Assembly: GCF_023556335.1 (NCBI RefSeq)
Contig: NZ_JAIKTS010000001.1
Location: forward strand, 372,001-436,000
Length of the DNA stretch: 64,000 bases
Source: Stenotrophomonas mori
Lineage (GTDB): Bacteria > Pseudomonadota > Gammaproteobacteria > Xanthomonadales > Xanthomonadaceae
Reading direction: 5' to 3'
Shown here: in pieces, positions 51,883 through 63,427 of the stretch
How the letters are laid out: the number at the start of each line of letters is the position of its first letter
How positions within the stretch are numbered: the stretch's first letter is position 1
Position numbers and translations under genes: made by a program
Notes under the pieces: generated by a model
The model's database searches: none
Seen by the model: the letters and a program-made list of their open reading frames with translations, nothing else
What the model was told of the DNA's origin: nothing

Positions 51883-52866
51883 ATGGCACGCAGGTTGCAT
51901 GCCCGGACGCATGCCTGGACGTTGAAGGAGCCCTTCGCCATCGCCCGCGGCGTACGCAGCGAGGCGCAGGTGGTGATCGTCGAGCTGCACGAGGACGGTG
52001 TGGTCGGCCGCGGCGAAGCCGGCGGCGTGGCCTACCGCGGCGAGACGCCGGAAAGCATGCTGGCGCAGATCGAACAGGTGCGCGCCGAGCTGGAACGCGG
52101 CTGCGACCGGCAGCAACTGCTGCAGTTGTTGCCGGCCGGTGGCGCGCGGCATGCGCTGGACGCGGCGCTGTGGGACCTGGAGGCGCGCCGCAGCGGTGTG
52201 CCGGCCTGGACCCTGGCCGGTGTCGGCCAGTGGCGGCCGGTGGACAGCGCGGTGACCATCGGCATCCGTGACATCGAGGCCTACGAGGCGGCGGCGCGCG
52301 CGCATGCCGACTATCCCTGGCTGAAGGTCAAGGTCGGCCGCGGTTCGCCGGTGGCGGCGGTGGCGGCGGTGCGCCGCGGTGCGCCGCGGGCGCGGCTGAT
52401 CGTCGATGCCAACCAGGCGTGGAGTGTGGACGAGCTGCTGGCCTATGCGCCGGCGCTGGAGCCCTATGCGGTGGACCTGCTGGAGCAGCCGGTGCCGGTG
52501 GACCAGAGCGAAGGCCTGGGCGCCTATGCAGGGGCCATCCCGGTCTGCGCCGACGAGGCGCTGTCCACCCTGGAGGACCTGCCCGGGCTGGTCGGGCGCT
52601 ACCAGTTCGTCAACATCAAGCTGGACAAGACCGGCGGCCTGACCGCGGGCCTGGAACTGGCGGCGGCCGCGCGCGCGGCGGGCTTCCGGCTGATGGTCGG
52701 CTGCATGCTGGGCGGGTCGGTATCGGTGGCCCCGGGCATGGTGCTGGCGCAGCTGTGCGAGGTCTGCGACCTGGACGGCCCCTGGCTGCAGGCCGAGGAC
52801 TGGCCGGACGGCATCGTCTACACGCGTGGACGGATGGCGATGCCGGACCCCCCGCTCTGGGGGTGA
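51883..52866 (+). CDS. Dipeptide epimerase / DgcA-like, enolase superfamily
   Basis: The protein is 327 aa. Catalytic frame of L-Ala-D/L-Glu epimerases: Lys148-x-Lys150 (LKVKVG), metal ligands Asp175 (IVDANQAW), Glu201 (LLEQPV) and Asp224 (CADEAL), second base Lys246 (NIKLDKTGG). Specificity loop HARTHAWTLKEPFAIARG. Acts in the cytoplasm on L-Ala-D-Glu from murein or on N-acyl-D-Glu. Operon with the DUF1611 gene; stop followed by a strong terminator. Confidence 0.9.
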   Translation: MARRLHARTHAWTLKEPFAIARGVRSEAQVVIVELHEDGVVGRGEAGGVAYRGETPESMLAQIEQVRAELERGCDRQQLLQLLPAGGARHALDAALWDLEARRSGVPAWTLAGVGQWRPVDSAVTIGIRDIEAYEAAARAHADYPWLKVKVGRGSPVAAVAAVRRGAPRARLIVDANQAWSVDELLAYAPALEPYAVDLLEQPVPVDQSEGLGAYAGAIPVCADEALSTLEDLPGLVGRYQFVNIKLDKTGGLTAGLELAAAARAAGFRLMVGCMLGGSVSVAPGMVLAQLCEVCDLDGPWLQAEDWPDGIVYTRGRMAMPDPPLWG

Positions 52867-52890
52867 ATGGCGGGATCGGGCGGGGCCTAC

Positions 52891-52923
52891 AAGGCCGGTT
52901 GCGGATGGTCCGCAACCGGCCTT
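52891..52923 (+). terminator. Bidirectional terminator
   Basis: Perfect 15-bp stem (52891-52905 / 52909-52923, loop tgg) with A's before and TTT after. It lies between the convergent epimerase and serine hydrolase genes and can serve both. Confidence 0.92.
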
Positions 52924-52936
52924 TTCCATGCCCGGC

Positions 52937-54094
52937 TCAGTCCTGGGTGAGGGACCAGTCCACCGCCGGGTAGCGGCCTTCGCCCATGAACGTGGCCAGC
53001 ACCTGCTTGTAGGTGGCCGGGCCGTTCTCGCTGTTGGTCAGCAGCACCAGGCTCTCGCCGCTGGCGGGGTCGAGCATGAACAGCGCCTTGAAGCCGGGGT
53101 TGTCGCCCCAGTGCCAGACCATCTGCCGGCCATCGACGTCCTGCAGGCCGACGCCCAGGCCCCAGGCGATGAACGGGTCGGCGGCATTGGGCGCGGCCGG
53201 GTCGGCGGCGTCGCTGGACGGCGTGAACATCGCCGCGCGCGTCGCCGGCTGCAGGCCTTCGCCCCGGTACAGCGCCTTGTGCACGAAGTTGCCGTAGTCG
53301 TGGGCGGTGGTCACCAGCGTCCAGGCGGTATTGCCCCAGCCGAACACCCGGTCCGGCTCGGGCGTGCCGTCCCCGGCGTGGCCGGAGGCATGGCGCCCGG
53401 CCACCTCGGGATCGGTGACGAAGCTGCTGTCGGGCATGTCCATGCGCGAGAACACCTCTTCGGCGGCCAGCGTGTTCCAGTCGCGGCCGGTGAGGTGCTC
53501 GATGGTCCGCTGCAGCAGGTAGAAGCCCTCGCCGGAATAGGCGAAGCGGGTGCCGGGCGTGAAGCGCGGCCGCAGCGGGGTCTGGTCGATCGCCGGGTTG
53601 GACGGGGAGATCTCCCAGTTGGGCAGGCCGCTGGTGTGGTTGAGCGCCATGCGCGCGGTGATGGTGCGGGCCTGGGGATTGTCGCGGGTGCGCTCGGAGG
53701 GCCAGTAGGACCACAGCGGCGTGTCCAGGTCGAGCAGCCCCTGGTCGACCAGGCGCAGGGCGATGTAGGCACCGACCACCTTGGACAGCGAGGCGGCCTG
53801 GAACAGGGTGGTGTCATCGACCCTGCGTTCGGCGCCGGCCTTGGCCACACCGTGGCAATAGAGTGCCTGGCGGCCATGGCCGGCATAGGCCAGCTGCGCG
53901 CCCGGCACCGCCTGCGCGCGCATGGCCGCGGAGAACGCCTCCAGCCGTGCCGCGGCGTCGCCGGACGGAACGGTGGACGCTGTGCTGCAGCCGTAGCGGG
54001 TGCTGGCGTCGGCAGCGGGTGGCTGGGCATGGGCACCGCCCAGAGGGAACAGTGCCAGCGCCAGAACGGCCATGCGTGATGCGTGGGTCTTCAT
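52937..54094 (-). CDS. Exported serine hydrolase, beta-lactamase/class C-like (S12)
   Basis: The protein is 385 aa from ATG 54094, with signal peptide (MAVLALALFPLGGAHA). Active-site Ser102-x-x-Lys105 (ASLSKVVGAY), Tyr motif YSG in RFAYSGEGFYLLQ, and third motif HWGDNPGF (HxG in place of KTG). S12 members include D-aminopeptidases, esterases and PBP4-like DD-peptidases. In this locus a peptidase for D-residue peptides is plausible; not a proven beta-lactamase. Confidence 0.88.
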   Translation of the reverse strand: MKTHASRMAVLALALFPLGGAHAQPPAADASTRYGCSTASTVPSGDAAARLEAFSAAMRAQAVPGAQLAYAGHGRQALYCHGVAKAGAERRVDDTTLFQAASLSKVVGAYIALRLVDQGLLDLDTPLWSYWPSERTRDNPQARTITARMALNHTSGLPNWEISPSNPAIDQTPLRPRFTPGTRFAYSGEGFYLLQRTIEHLTGRDWNTLAAEEVFSRMDMPDSSFVTDPEVAGRHASGHAGDGTPEPDRVFGWGNTAWTLVTTAHDYGNFVHKALYRGEGLQPATRAAMFTPSSDAADPAAPNAADPFIAWGLGVGLQDVDGRQMVWHWGDNPGFKALFMLDPASGESLVLLTNSENGPATYKQVLATFMGEGRYPAVDWSLTQD

Positions 54095-54230
54095 CTTTTC
54101 CCCGGTGTCTTCGGAAAGGGTGCCGCACCGCGTCGCGGGTGGGCGGGTATGGGCCGGTCCGGCCCCCGCGCGGCGTGGCGGCGCGGGCGTCCGGGGCCAC
54201 CGAACGATACCGCATCCCTGCACGCTTGGA

Positions 54231-54246
54231 AGCGGTTTTTCCCGGT
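54231..54246 (-). promoter_or_regulatory. Palindromic motif, site C (upstream of serine hydrolase)
   Basis: agcggtttttcccggt on the plus strand, the weakest match (12 of 16 positions identical to site B). The minus-strand -10-like TATCGT begins 22 nt away, as in the other sites. Confidence 0.5.
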
Positions 54247-54311
54247 ATTTCCAGTCGGTTTCCGATGTCACGGATCGTCGCCCGGATGCGCCGCACCCGC
54301 CGCTCAAGAAT

Positions 54312-54327
54312 CGGGGTTTCTCCCGAT
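54312..54327 (+). promoter_or_regulatory. Palindromic motif, site D (upstream of TonB receptor)
   Basis: cggggtttctcccgat, 13 of 16 or more identical to sites A and B. TAGGAT begins 23 nt downstream; the receptor ATG is about 240 nt away, leaving a long leader. Confidence 0.65.
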
Positions 54328-54568
54328 GCAGGACACGCGCCGCTGCCCCTAGGATCGAGGGCAGGTTCCGGAAGAGTGCGGCGGGTGCAACCGCCGCCGT
54401 CCAGCCGGAGCCGCCCCAGGTCCGCGCATCGCGGCGCGCGCCACGCATGCCGCCGCCGATCGCCGCAGCCATGCCGGGGAACAGGGACAGGGTCGTCCCT
54501 CAGCTACAGGCCACCATCACCGCAACGCCATTCAGCCGATCCATATCGAGCCACTGGGGAGACGTACC

Positions 54569-57442
54569 ATGATGTCCTTTCGCCACCATCCATCGCAGCG
54601 CTGCCGCCTGAGGGCGGCGATCCTCATGACCCTGGCGTTGCCGGTCGCCGCCCTGGCCGCCGGCGCCGCGCATGCGCAGGACGCGGCGCAGGACGGCACT
54701 GCCGGCAGCGAGCCGGCCCGGACCCTGGACAAGATCGAGGTCACCGGTTCGCGCATCAAGCGGTCCGAGGTCGAAGGACCGTCGCCGGTGGTGATGATCA
54801 CCGGCGAGGACATCAAGAAGCAGGGCTACAGCACCGTGGCCGAGGCCCTGCAGACGCTGACCCAGTTCAACGGCGACGTCGTCGGCGGCGAGTTCAACGC
54901 CAGCTCCACGCAGCCGGACGCCTCGTTCCTCAACCTGCGCGGCATGGGCGTCGGCTACCAGCTGATCCTGCTCAACGGCAAGCGCATGACCGAATACGCG
55001 GCCAGCTCCGGCGCGGCCTCCACCGGCGTCAGCATCGGCAGCATCCCGGCCGTGGTGGTGGAGCGCATCGAGGTGCTCAATGGCGGCGCCTCGGCGATCT
55101 ACGGCTCCGACGCCGTCGCCGGCGTGGTCAACATCGTCACCCGCGACAACTGGGAAGGGAACCACCTGCGGATCCGCGGCGGCACCACCACCAATGGCGG
55201 CGGCGATACCGGGCAGTTCCAGTTCAGCGGCGGCAAGACCTGGGACCGCGGCAACATCACCTACGCCTTCGAGCAGCTGAACCGCAACCCGATCTTCTCC
55301 TGGCAGCGCGGCAACATCATCCGAACCGGCATGAACGCGCCGGGCAATGCCGGCAGCGACCGTCCGACCTTCGGCCTGGACAGCGCGCTGATGGACGGCA
55401 GCTACAACGGCAACTACTGGCTGGACAGCAGCGGCCGCTTGATCCACACCGACAACGTCGACGCGGCCACCGCCGCCGCGGCGCTGGCGCACACCTGCCG
55501 CACCATGGGCAGCAACTACTTCCCGATGTACGGCTCGTCCAGCGATGCGCTGCCCAGTTCGTGCGGCAACGCCAACTACTACGACGGCGACACGCTGGCC
55601 AACAAGTACAACAAGACCTCGGCCTACGTGTCGGGCAGCTTCCGCTTCAGCGACACCGTGGAAGCCTACGGCCAGCTGCTGGTGCAGCGCTCCAAGAGCG
55701 AGGCCGCGCACCGCACCAGCATGTACCTGTACAACTCCGGCGACGCCTACGACGTCACCCTCGGCAAGTTCGAATACTGGCGCGCACTGGACCCCAACGA
55801 GATCGGCGGTGCGCCGATGCGCATCTGGGAGGAGAACACGCTCAGCGCCAACCTCGGCGTGCGCGGCATGATCGGCGACCGCTTCGACTGGGACGCCAGC
55901 CTGAGCCTGTCGCGCGACGAGATGAAGAGCAGCTGGAAGCAGCTGATCACCGACCGCGTACACCGCTACCTGTTCGGCGAGAAGGTCGGCGACGTCAATG
56001 GCGCGCCGCTGTACCAGGTCGATCCGTCGGTGCTGTTCAACCCGGTCAGCCCCGAGCAGTACGCTTCGATGGTCGACACCGTCCGCAACCGCAACCTGTC
56101 GCAGACCGCGCAGGCGCAGTTCGTGCTCAGCGGCCGGCTGTTCAGCCTGCCGGCCGGCGACGTCGAGATGGCCTCGGTGTTCGAAGCCTCGCACTCCAAG
56201 TACGAGCTGCGCCCGGACCGCCGCAGCCTGAGCACCTACCAGGGCCCGGACCGGACCTTCAACGACACCGGCGTGGCCGGCGGCGGCCCGCGTGACCGCT
56301 ACGGCGCCGGCATCGAGTTCCGCATCCCGCTGCTGCAGCGCCTGGTGGCCAACGTCGCCGGCCGCTGGGACAAGTACGACGACATTTCCGATGTCGGCGA
56401 CGCGACCACCTGGCAGGCCAGCCTGGAATGGCGTCCGTTCGACAACCTGCTGCTGCGCGCCAGCCGCCAGACCAGCTTCATGGCGCCGAACATCATGTGG
56501 CTGTACGGCGAGCCGGTGACCAACTACGACGACTACATCACCAACTACTACCTGTGCCGCGTGGACGGCATCGACCTGGGCACCACCGCCGGCATGACCA
56601 AGTGCGCCAGCGAGCACCACGAGGCCGCCTGGTACGTGGAGGGCGGCAACAACAGCCGCCTGCACGAGGAGACCGCCACCTCCAACGGCCTGGGCATCGT
56701 CTGGGACGTGACCGACAAGCTGTCGCTCAGTGCCGACTACTGGGAGATCAAGCTCAAGGGCAAGAGCCAGTACCTGGACACCGCCACGCTGATGAGCGAG
56801 AACGCCAACTGCCTGCTGGGCCGGCGTGTGGACGGCACCGCGGTCGACCCGAACTCCGGCGCCTGCGCGATCTACCTCGACTACGTCAAGCGTGATGCCG
56901 CCGGCGGTGTCACCGAGTACTTCCTGGACGCCATCAACCAGGCCGGCGTGCGCACCAAGGGTGTGGACGCCAGCCTGCGCTATGCCTGGAGCATCGGCAC
57001 GCTCGGCGACTTCACCCTGAACGCCGGCTACAGCCGCACCCTGGGCTACGACGTGCAGATCGCCGCCGGCGACCCGTGGCAGGACTACATGGGCTGCTCG
57101 TATTCGTCCACCCACAGCTGCGGCAACCAGCCGCTGGCATTCCGTTCGCGCACCAACTGGACCCTTGGCTGGAACCGCGACGACTGGGCCGCCAGCGTGT
57201 ACGGCTACCGCAACGGCGGCCGCGTGAACTACCAGGCCAGCGCCTTCCTGCCGTCGTACGTGCAGTGGAACGCCAGCGTGTCCAAGCAGATCACCGAGCG
57301 TGTGCGCCTGGGCCTGGACGTGACCAACCTGTTCGACTCGTACGGCCCGAAGGACCGCAGCATGACCTGGTATCCGTTCTACCAGAACCTCTACGGCATC
57401 CAGGGACGCGCGTTCTACATCAACCTGGACATCGATTTCTGA
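54569..57442 (+). CDS. TonB-dependent outer-membrane receptor
   Basis: The protein is 957 aa with signal peptide (LMTLALPVAALAAGAAHAQ). Plug domain about 50-180: TLDKIEVTGSRIKRSEVEGP, SPVVMITGEDIKKQGYS, LNLRGMGVGYQLILLNGKRM, VERIEVLNGGASAIYGSDAV. The barrel ends in the terminal aromatic signature FYINLDIDF. These large receptors in xanthomonads import peptides or saccharides using TonB energy. Followed by OPT transporter and peptidase genes, so a peptide substrate is likely. Start chosen at ATG 54569; 54572 is also possible. Confidence 0.93.
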   Translation: MMSFRHHPSQRCRLRAAILMTLALPVAALAAGAAHAQDAAQDGTAGSEPARTLDKIEVTGSRIKRSEVEGPSPVVMITGEDIKKQGYSTVAEALQTLTQFNGDVVGGEFNASSTQPDASFLNLRGMGVGYQLILLNGKRMTEYAASSGAASTGVSIGSIPAVVVERIEVLNGGASAIYGSDAVAGVVNIVTRDNWEGNHLRIRGGTTTNGGGDTGQFQFSGGKTWDRGNITYAFEQLNRNPIFSWQRGNIIRTGMNAPGNAGSDRPTFGLDSALMDGSYNGNYWLDSSGRLIHTDNVDAATAAAALAHTCRTMGSNYFPMYGSSSDALPSSCGNANYYDGDTLANKYNKTSAYVSGSFRFSDTVEAYGQLLVQRSKSEAAHRTSMYLYNSGDAYDVTLGKFEYWRALDPNEIGGAPMRIWEENTLSANLGVRGMIGDRFDWDASLSLSRDEMKSSWKQLITDRVHRYLFGEKVGDVNGAPLYQVDPSVLFNPVSPEQYASMVDTVRNRNLSQTAQAQFVLSGRLFSLPAGDVEMASVFEASHSKYELRPDRRSLSTYQGPDRTFNDTGVAGGGPRDRYGAGIEFRIPLLQRLVANVAGRWDKYDDISDVGDATTWQASLEWRPFDNLLLRASRQTSFMAPNIMWLYGEPVTNYDDYITNYYLCRVDGIDLGTTAGMTKCASEHHEAAWYVEGGNNSRLHEETATSNGLGIVWDVTDKLSLSADYWEIKLKGKSQYLDTATLMSENANCLLGRRVDGTAVDPNSGACAIYLDYVKRDAAGGVTEYFLDAINQAGVRTKGVDASLRYAWSIGTLGDFTLNAGYSRTLGYDVQIAAGDPWQDYMGCSYSSTHSCGNQPLAFRSRTNWTLGWNRDDWAASVYGYRNGGRVNYQASAFLPSYVQWNASVSKQITERVRLGLDVTNLFDSYGPKDRSMTWYPFYQNLYGIQGRAFYINLDIDF

Positions 57443-57770
57443 CCGGTCCGAAACGGTCGACGGTACGCTGCCGTGGGGTGTCCCGCGGCAGCGGCCGGAA
57501 CGGTGCACGGCACGCCCCCTACGTGCCCCGCGGTCCAGCGCGGACGGCGCGGATTCCAGTCGCGGTTCGTCCGGCATCGGCATGCCGGCGTCCCGGGCAC
57601 CTGGGGGTATTGCGGCGCCCCTCCGGGCGCCACCTCCGGGAAGCGGGAGGCGCGCAGGGGCCGCCGGTGCCGTTTCCGGTTGCCGGAGCAGGGGGCGATG
57701 CTGCAGGACCGCTGGACTTGCCATTAAGCGGACGTTAGCGTTGCAGCGCTTTCTCCAGCAGGGATTTCCC
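57443..57770. other. Gap between TonB receptor and OPT transporter
   Basis: No gene. A moderate hairpin (gctgccg 57467-57473 / cggcagc 57486-57492) follows the receptor stop by 25 nt and may attenuate read-through. agggatttccc just before the next ATG only partly resembles the regulon motif and I do not count it. Confidence 0.45.
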
Positions 57771-59744
57771 ATGAACAACGCTGCGCCTCGGCAGCTTACT
57801 CTCCGTGCGGTGCTGCTCGCCGTCGTGCTGGCGGTGATCCTGGCCGCCGCCAATGCCTACCTGGGGCTGTTCGCCGGGTTGACCATCGCCACCGCCATCC
57901 CCGCCGCCGTCGTCTCGATGGGCGTGCTGCGGCTGCTCGGCGGCGGCACCATCCTGGAGAACAACATCGTCCAGACCGGGGCCTCGGCCGGTTCGTCGAT
58001 CGCCGCCGGGGTGATCTTCACCATCCCGGCGCTGGTGATCATGGGCTACTGGCCGGACTTCAAGTACTGGTGGGTGCTGGGCATCGCCGGTCTCGGCGGC
58101 CTGCTCGGCGTGCTGTTCTCGGTGCCGCTGCGGCGTTCGATGATCGTCGAGGACCCGCTGCCGTTCCCGGAGGGCAAGGCCGCGGCCGAGGTGCTCAAGG
58201 CCGGCGAGAACCCGGGCCCGGGCATGAAGATCCTCGCCGTGTCGGCGATGATCGGCGGCCTGGTCAAGCTGGCCGCGGCCTCGGGCCTGCGCCTGCTGCC
58301 CGATGCCTGGGCACAGTCGGCCTATGTCGGCGGCTCGCGGATCACCGCCTTCATCGGCACCAACCTGTCGCCGGCGCTGCTGGGCGTGGGCTACATCGTC
58401 GGCCTCAACGTCGGCATCGTGGTGGTCTCTGGCTCGATCCTCTCCTGGCACATCGCCATTCCGCTGTACCAGGCGTTCTTCGTCGACGGCAACGCGGCGC
58501 TGGCCGGCGCCATCGCCGATGCCGGTGCGGCCGATGCCGCCTTCACCATTTGGGGGGCGCAGATCCGCTACCTGGGCGTGGGCGCCATGCTGATCGGCGG
58601 CGTCTGGACGCTGTTCTCGCTGCGCAAGTCGCTGGTCAAGGGCATCAAGAGCGGTTTCGCCGCGGCCCGCAAGAGCACCGGCAGCGCGCAGCTGGCCGAG
58701 ACCGAGCGCGACCTGCCGATGAAGTGGATGCTGATCGCGCTGGTCGCCTTCACCCTGCCGTTGCTGGGCCTGTACCAGGCGATCGTCGGGCAGTGGCACG
58801 TGAGCGTGCCGATGACGCTCATCATGATCGTGGCCGGCTTCCTGTTCGTGTCGGTATCGGCCTACCTGGCCGGCCTGATCGGTTCGTCCAACAACCCGGT
58901 GTCGGGCATCACCATCTCCACCATCCTGTTCGCCTCGGCGGTGCTGGTGCTGCTGATGGGCCGCGATTCGGCGCTGGGCCCGGTGGCGGCGATCATGATC
59001 GGCGCGGTGGTGTGCTGCGCGGCGGCCGTGGGCGGCGACAACCTGCAGGACCTCAAGGCCGGGTACCTGGTCGGCGCCACGCCGTGGAAGCAGCAGCTGA
59101 TGCTGGGCATCGGCGCGTTCTCGTGCGCGCTGATCATGGCCCCGGTGCTGAACCTGCTGGCGCACGCCTACGGCATCGGCGCGCCCACCGCGGAACACCC
59201 CAATGCACTGGCGGCGCCGCAGGCCAACCTGATGGCCTCGGTGGCGCGCGGCCTGTTCGGCGGCGAGCTGCCGTGGGCGATGATCGGCCTGGGGGCCGGC
59301 GTCGGCGCGCTCATCATCGCCATCGACGAATGGCTGAAGAAGACCGGCAAGCGTTTTCGGGTGCCGGTGCTGGCCGCGGCCATCGGCATCTACCTGCCGC
59401 TGGAGCTGATGGTGCCGATCTTCCTGGGCGGCCTGCTGGCGCACCTGGTCGAGCGCTTCCACAAGCTGCGGGCCGACGATGACGACGGCCGCGACCGGGT
59501 GCACCGCCCGGGCGTGCTGTTCGCCGCCGGACTGATCACCGGCGAGGCGCTGATGGGCATCGCCATCGCCATCCCGATCGTGGCCAGCGGCCGCGGCGAC
59601 GTGCTGGCGATCCCGCTGGGCGGCTTCGCCGGGACCTGGGCCGGGCTGTCGGCCTGGGTGGGCCTGGCGGTGCTGTTCCTGGTCGGCTGGCTGCTGTACC
59701 GGGTCGGCAGGAAGGGCGAGCAGGCCGCGCCGGCCGGGCGCTGA
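57771..59744 (+). CDS. OPT-family oligopeptide transporter
   Basis: The protein is 657 aa from ATG 57771. About 14-16 membrane segments, beginning LRAVLLAVVLAVILAAANAY. Conserved blocks: NNIVQTGASAGSSIAAGVIF, DPLPFPEGKAAAEVL, GLIGSSNNPVSGITISTILF and a final AGLITGEALMGIAIAIP. The bacterial branch of the OPT family imports oligopeptides with protons. Takes up peptides delivered by the TonB receptor across the inner membrane (inference from order). Confidence 0.93.
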   Translation: MNNAAPRQLTLRAVLLAVVLAVILAAANAYLGLFAGLTIATAIPAAVVSMGVLRLLGGGTILENNIVQTGASAGSSIAAGVIFTIPALVIMGYWPDFKYWWVLGIAGLGGLLGVLFSVPLRRSMIVEDPLPFPEGKAAAEVLKAGENPGPGMKILAVSAMIGGLVKLAAASGLRLLPDAWAQSAYVGGSRITAFIGTNLSPALLGVGYIVGLNVGIVVVSGSILSWHIAIPLYQAFFVDGNAALAGAIADAGAADAAFTIWGAQIRYLGVGAMLIGGVWTLFSLRKSLVKGIKSGFAAARKSTGSAQLAETERDLPMKWMLIALVAFTLPLLGLYQAIVGQWHVSVPMTLIMIVAGFLFVSVSAYLAGLIGSSNNPVSGITISTILFASAVLVLLMGRDSALGPVAAIMIGAVVCCAAAVGGDNLQDLKAGYLVGATPWKQQLMLGIGAFSCALIMAPVLNLLAHAYGIGAPTAEHPNALAAPQANLMASVARGLFGGELPWAMIGLGAGVGALIIAIDEWLKKTGKRFRVPVLAAAIGIYLPLELMVPIFLGGLLAHLVERFHKLRADDDDGRDRVHRPGVLFAAGLITGEALMGIAIAIPIVASGRGDVLAIPLGGFAGTWAGLSAWVGLAVLFLVGWLLYRVGRKGEQAAPAGR

Positions 59745-59767
59745 GTCCACCCGTTCCACGGTTTTCC

Positions 59768-59797
59768 GGCAGGGCCCCGCGCAGGCGGGGCCTTGCC
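59768..59797 (+). terminator. Hairpin after the OPT transporter
   Basis: 13-bp stem with one wobble (59768-59780 / 59785-59797, loop gcag), 23 nt after the stop. T-run weak; possibly partial termination before the S9 peptidase gene. Confidence 0.6.
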
Positions 59798-59893
59798 GTT
59801 GCCGGCGGTTGGCGGCGGCATGACTTCAAGCCTTTGCATGACCGCGGCCGCCACGCCTACCATCCACGGTTTGCCACACCCCGGGAGGATCCC

Positions 59894-61960
<2,067 letters not shown>

Positions 61961-62048
61961 ACCGGCGGCCGCCGGGCGCGCTCCATGCGGGGCGCGCCCG
62001 TGCCGGTTGTCCGGCAAGCGCATTCCACACCAGATCGAGGGAGGGGCG

Positions 62049-63302
62049 ATGACGCCCGCGAGCACTGCACCGCTGATCACCAACGACATCGTCGGCCTGG
62101 GCCTGATCGCCGCCACTTTGGGTACGATCTTCTACCTGTCCAGCCGCCAGGACGGTTTCTGGAAGAAGTTCTTCAGTTGGGTGCCGGCACTGCTGCTGTG
62201 CTATTTCATCCCGGCGATCTACAACACCGCCGGGGTCATCGACGGCCATGCCACCAAGCTCTACGACCCGGTGGCGCGCGACGTGCTGCTGCCGGCGGCC
62301 CTGGTGCTGCTGACGGTCTCCATCGACCTCAAGGGCATCATCCGGCTGGGGCCCAAGCTGCTGATCATGTTCGTCACCGGCACCGTGGGCATTATGCTCG
62401 GCGCGCTGGTGTCCTTCCAGGCGATGCGGCTGATCCACCCGCCCACCGTCGCCGGCGACACCTGGGCGGGGATGGCCGCGCTGGCGGGCAGCTGGATCGG
62501 CGGCGGCGCCAACATGGCGGCGATGCGCGAGACCTTCAACGTCGATGCCACCACCTTCGGCCAGTTCGCGGTGGTGGACGTGGTCTGCGCCAGCATCCTG
62601 CTGATGCCGTCGCTGATCTGGCTGGCCGGCCGTGCCGCGGGGATCGACGCGCGCAACGGGGCCGATACCTCGGCGATCGACGACATGAAGCGGCGGATCG
62701 CCGACTACCAGGCCAAGAGCGCGCGCATCCCGACCCTGACCGACCTGATGGTCATCGTCGGCGTCGGGCTGGGCGTGGTCGGGGCGGCGCATGCGCTGGC
62801 CACGCCGTTGGCGGCCTGGTGCGGGGCGAACCTCGGCTTCGCCAAGCAGGCCTCGCTGGACAACGCGTTCGTCTGGGTGGTGATGCTGTCCACCATCGCC
62901 GGGCTGGCGCTGAGCTTCACCCGGGTGCGCGAGCTGGAAGCGGCCGGAGCCTCCAAGGTCGGCACCCTGTTCCTGTATTTCCTGATCGCCTGCATCGGCA
63001 TGCAGATGGACCTGTTGTCGTTGCTGGAGCGCCCCTGGCTGTTCCTGCTGGGGGTGATCTGGATGGGTACCCACGTGCTGCTGCTGTACGTGGTGGCACG
63101 GCTGCTCAAGGCACCGATGTTCTTCCTGGCCATCGGCTCGCAGGGCAATGTCGGCGCGGCGGCCTCGGCGCCGGTGGTGGCCGCGGCGTTCCACCCGAGC
63201 CTGGCGCCGGTGGGCGTGCTGCTGGGTACCGTGGGCTACGCCACCGGTACCGTGCTGGCCTACATCACCGGGCTGATGCTCAAGTGGATGGCCGGAGCCT
63301 GA
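62049..63302 (+). CDS. DUF819-family membrane protein
   Basis: The protein is 417 aa, with gaggggcg before ATG 62049. About 10-12 membrane helices. Conserved SWIGGGANMAAMRETF and the repeat-like SQGNVGAAASAPVVAAAFHP are DUF819 hallmarks; the family is related to ion/solute transporters with inverted repeats. Usually next to peptidase or epimerase genes, suggesting uptake or export of dipeptides or amino acids, unproven. Confidence 0.85.
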   Translation: MTPASTAPLITNDIVGLGLIAATLGTIFYLSSRQDGFWKKFFSWVPALLLCYFIPAIYNTAGVIDGHATKLYDPVARDVLLPAALVLLTVSIDLKGIIRLGPKLLIMFVTGTVGIMLGALVSFQAMRLIHPPTVAGDTWAGMAALAGSWIGGGANMAAMRETFNVDATTFGQFAVVDVVCASILLMPSLIWLAGRAAGIDARNGADTSAIDDMKRRIADYQAKSARIPTLTDLMVIVGVGLGVVGAAHALATPLAAWCGANLGFAKQASLDNAFVWVVMLSTIAGLALSFTRVRELEAAGASKVGTLFLYFLIACIGMQMDLLSLLERPWLFLLGVIWMGTHVLLLYVVARLLKAPMFFLAIGSQGNVGAAASAPVVAAAFHPSLAPVGVLLGTVGYATGTVLAYITGLMLKWMAGA

Positions 63303-63427
63303 CGGCCCACGCCCGGCAATGGCAGGCAGAGGGCGCCGGCAAGGCGCCCTCCGCGCATCACCGGCCGGGAACATCCGGGCGCGATGCCAGGGGCGTCCCA
63401 GTCCCATCGCCGCCTGCATCCAGGGAA

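Larger units (their letters stand above)
54095..54568. other. Divergent regulatory region between serine hydrolase and TonB receptor
   Basis: No gene. Two palindromes (54231-54246 and 54312-54327), each 22-23 nt from a -10-like hexamer facing away from each other: TATCGT on the minus strand (54209-54204) for the hydrolase and TAGGAT (54350-54355) for the receptor. Confidence 0.65.

Noticed and set aside
57757..57770. Fifth copy of the regulon motif before the OPT gene
   Set aside because: agggatttcccatg lacks two bases and the CCCGAT arm, and sits at the ribosome-binding site with no room for a -10.
54500..57853. An 1117-codon minus-strand frame opposite the TonB receptor
   Set aside because: Shadow of the receptor codon pattern; Val/Ala/His-rich with no domain.
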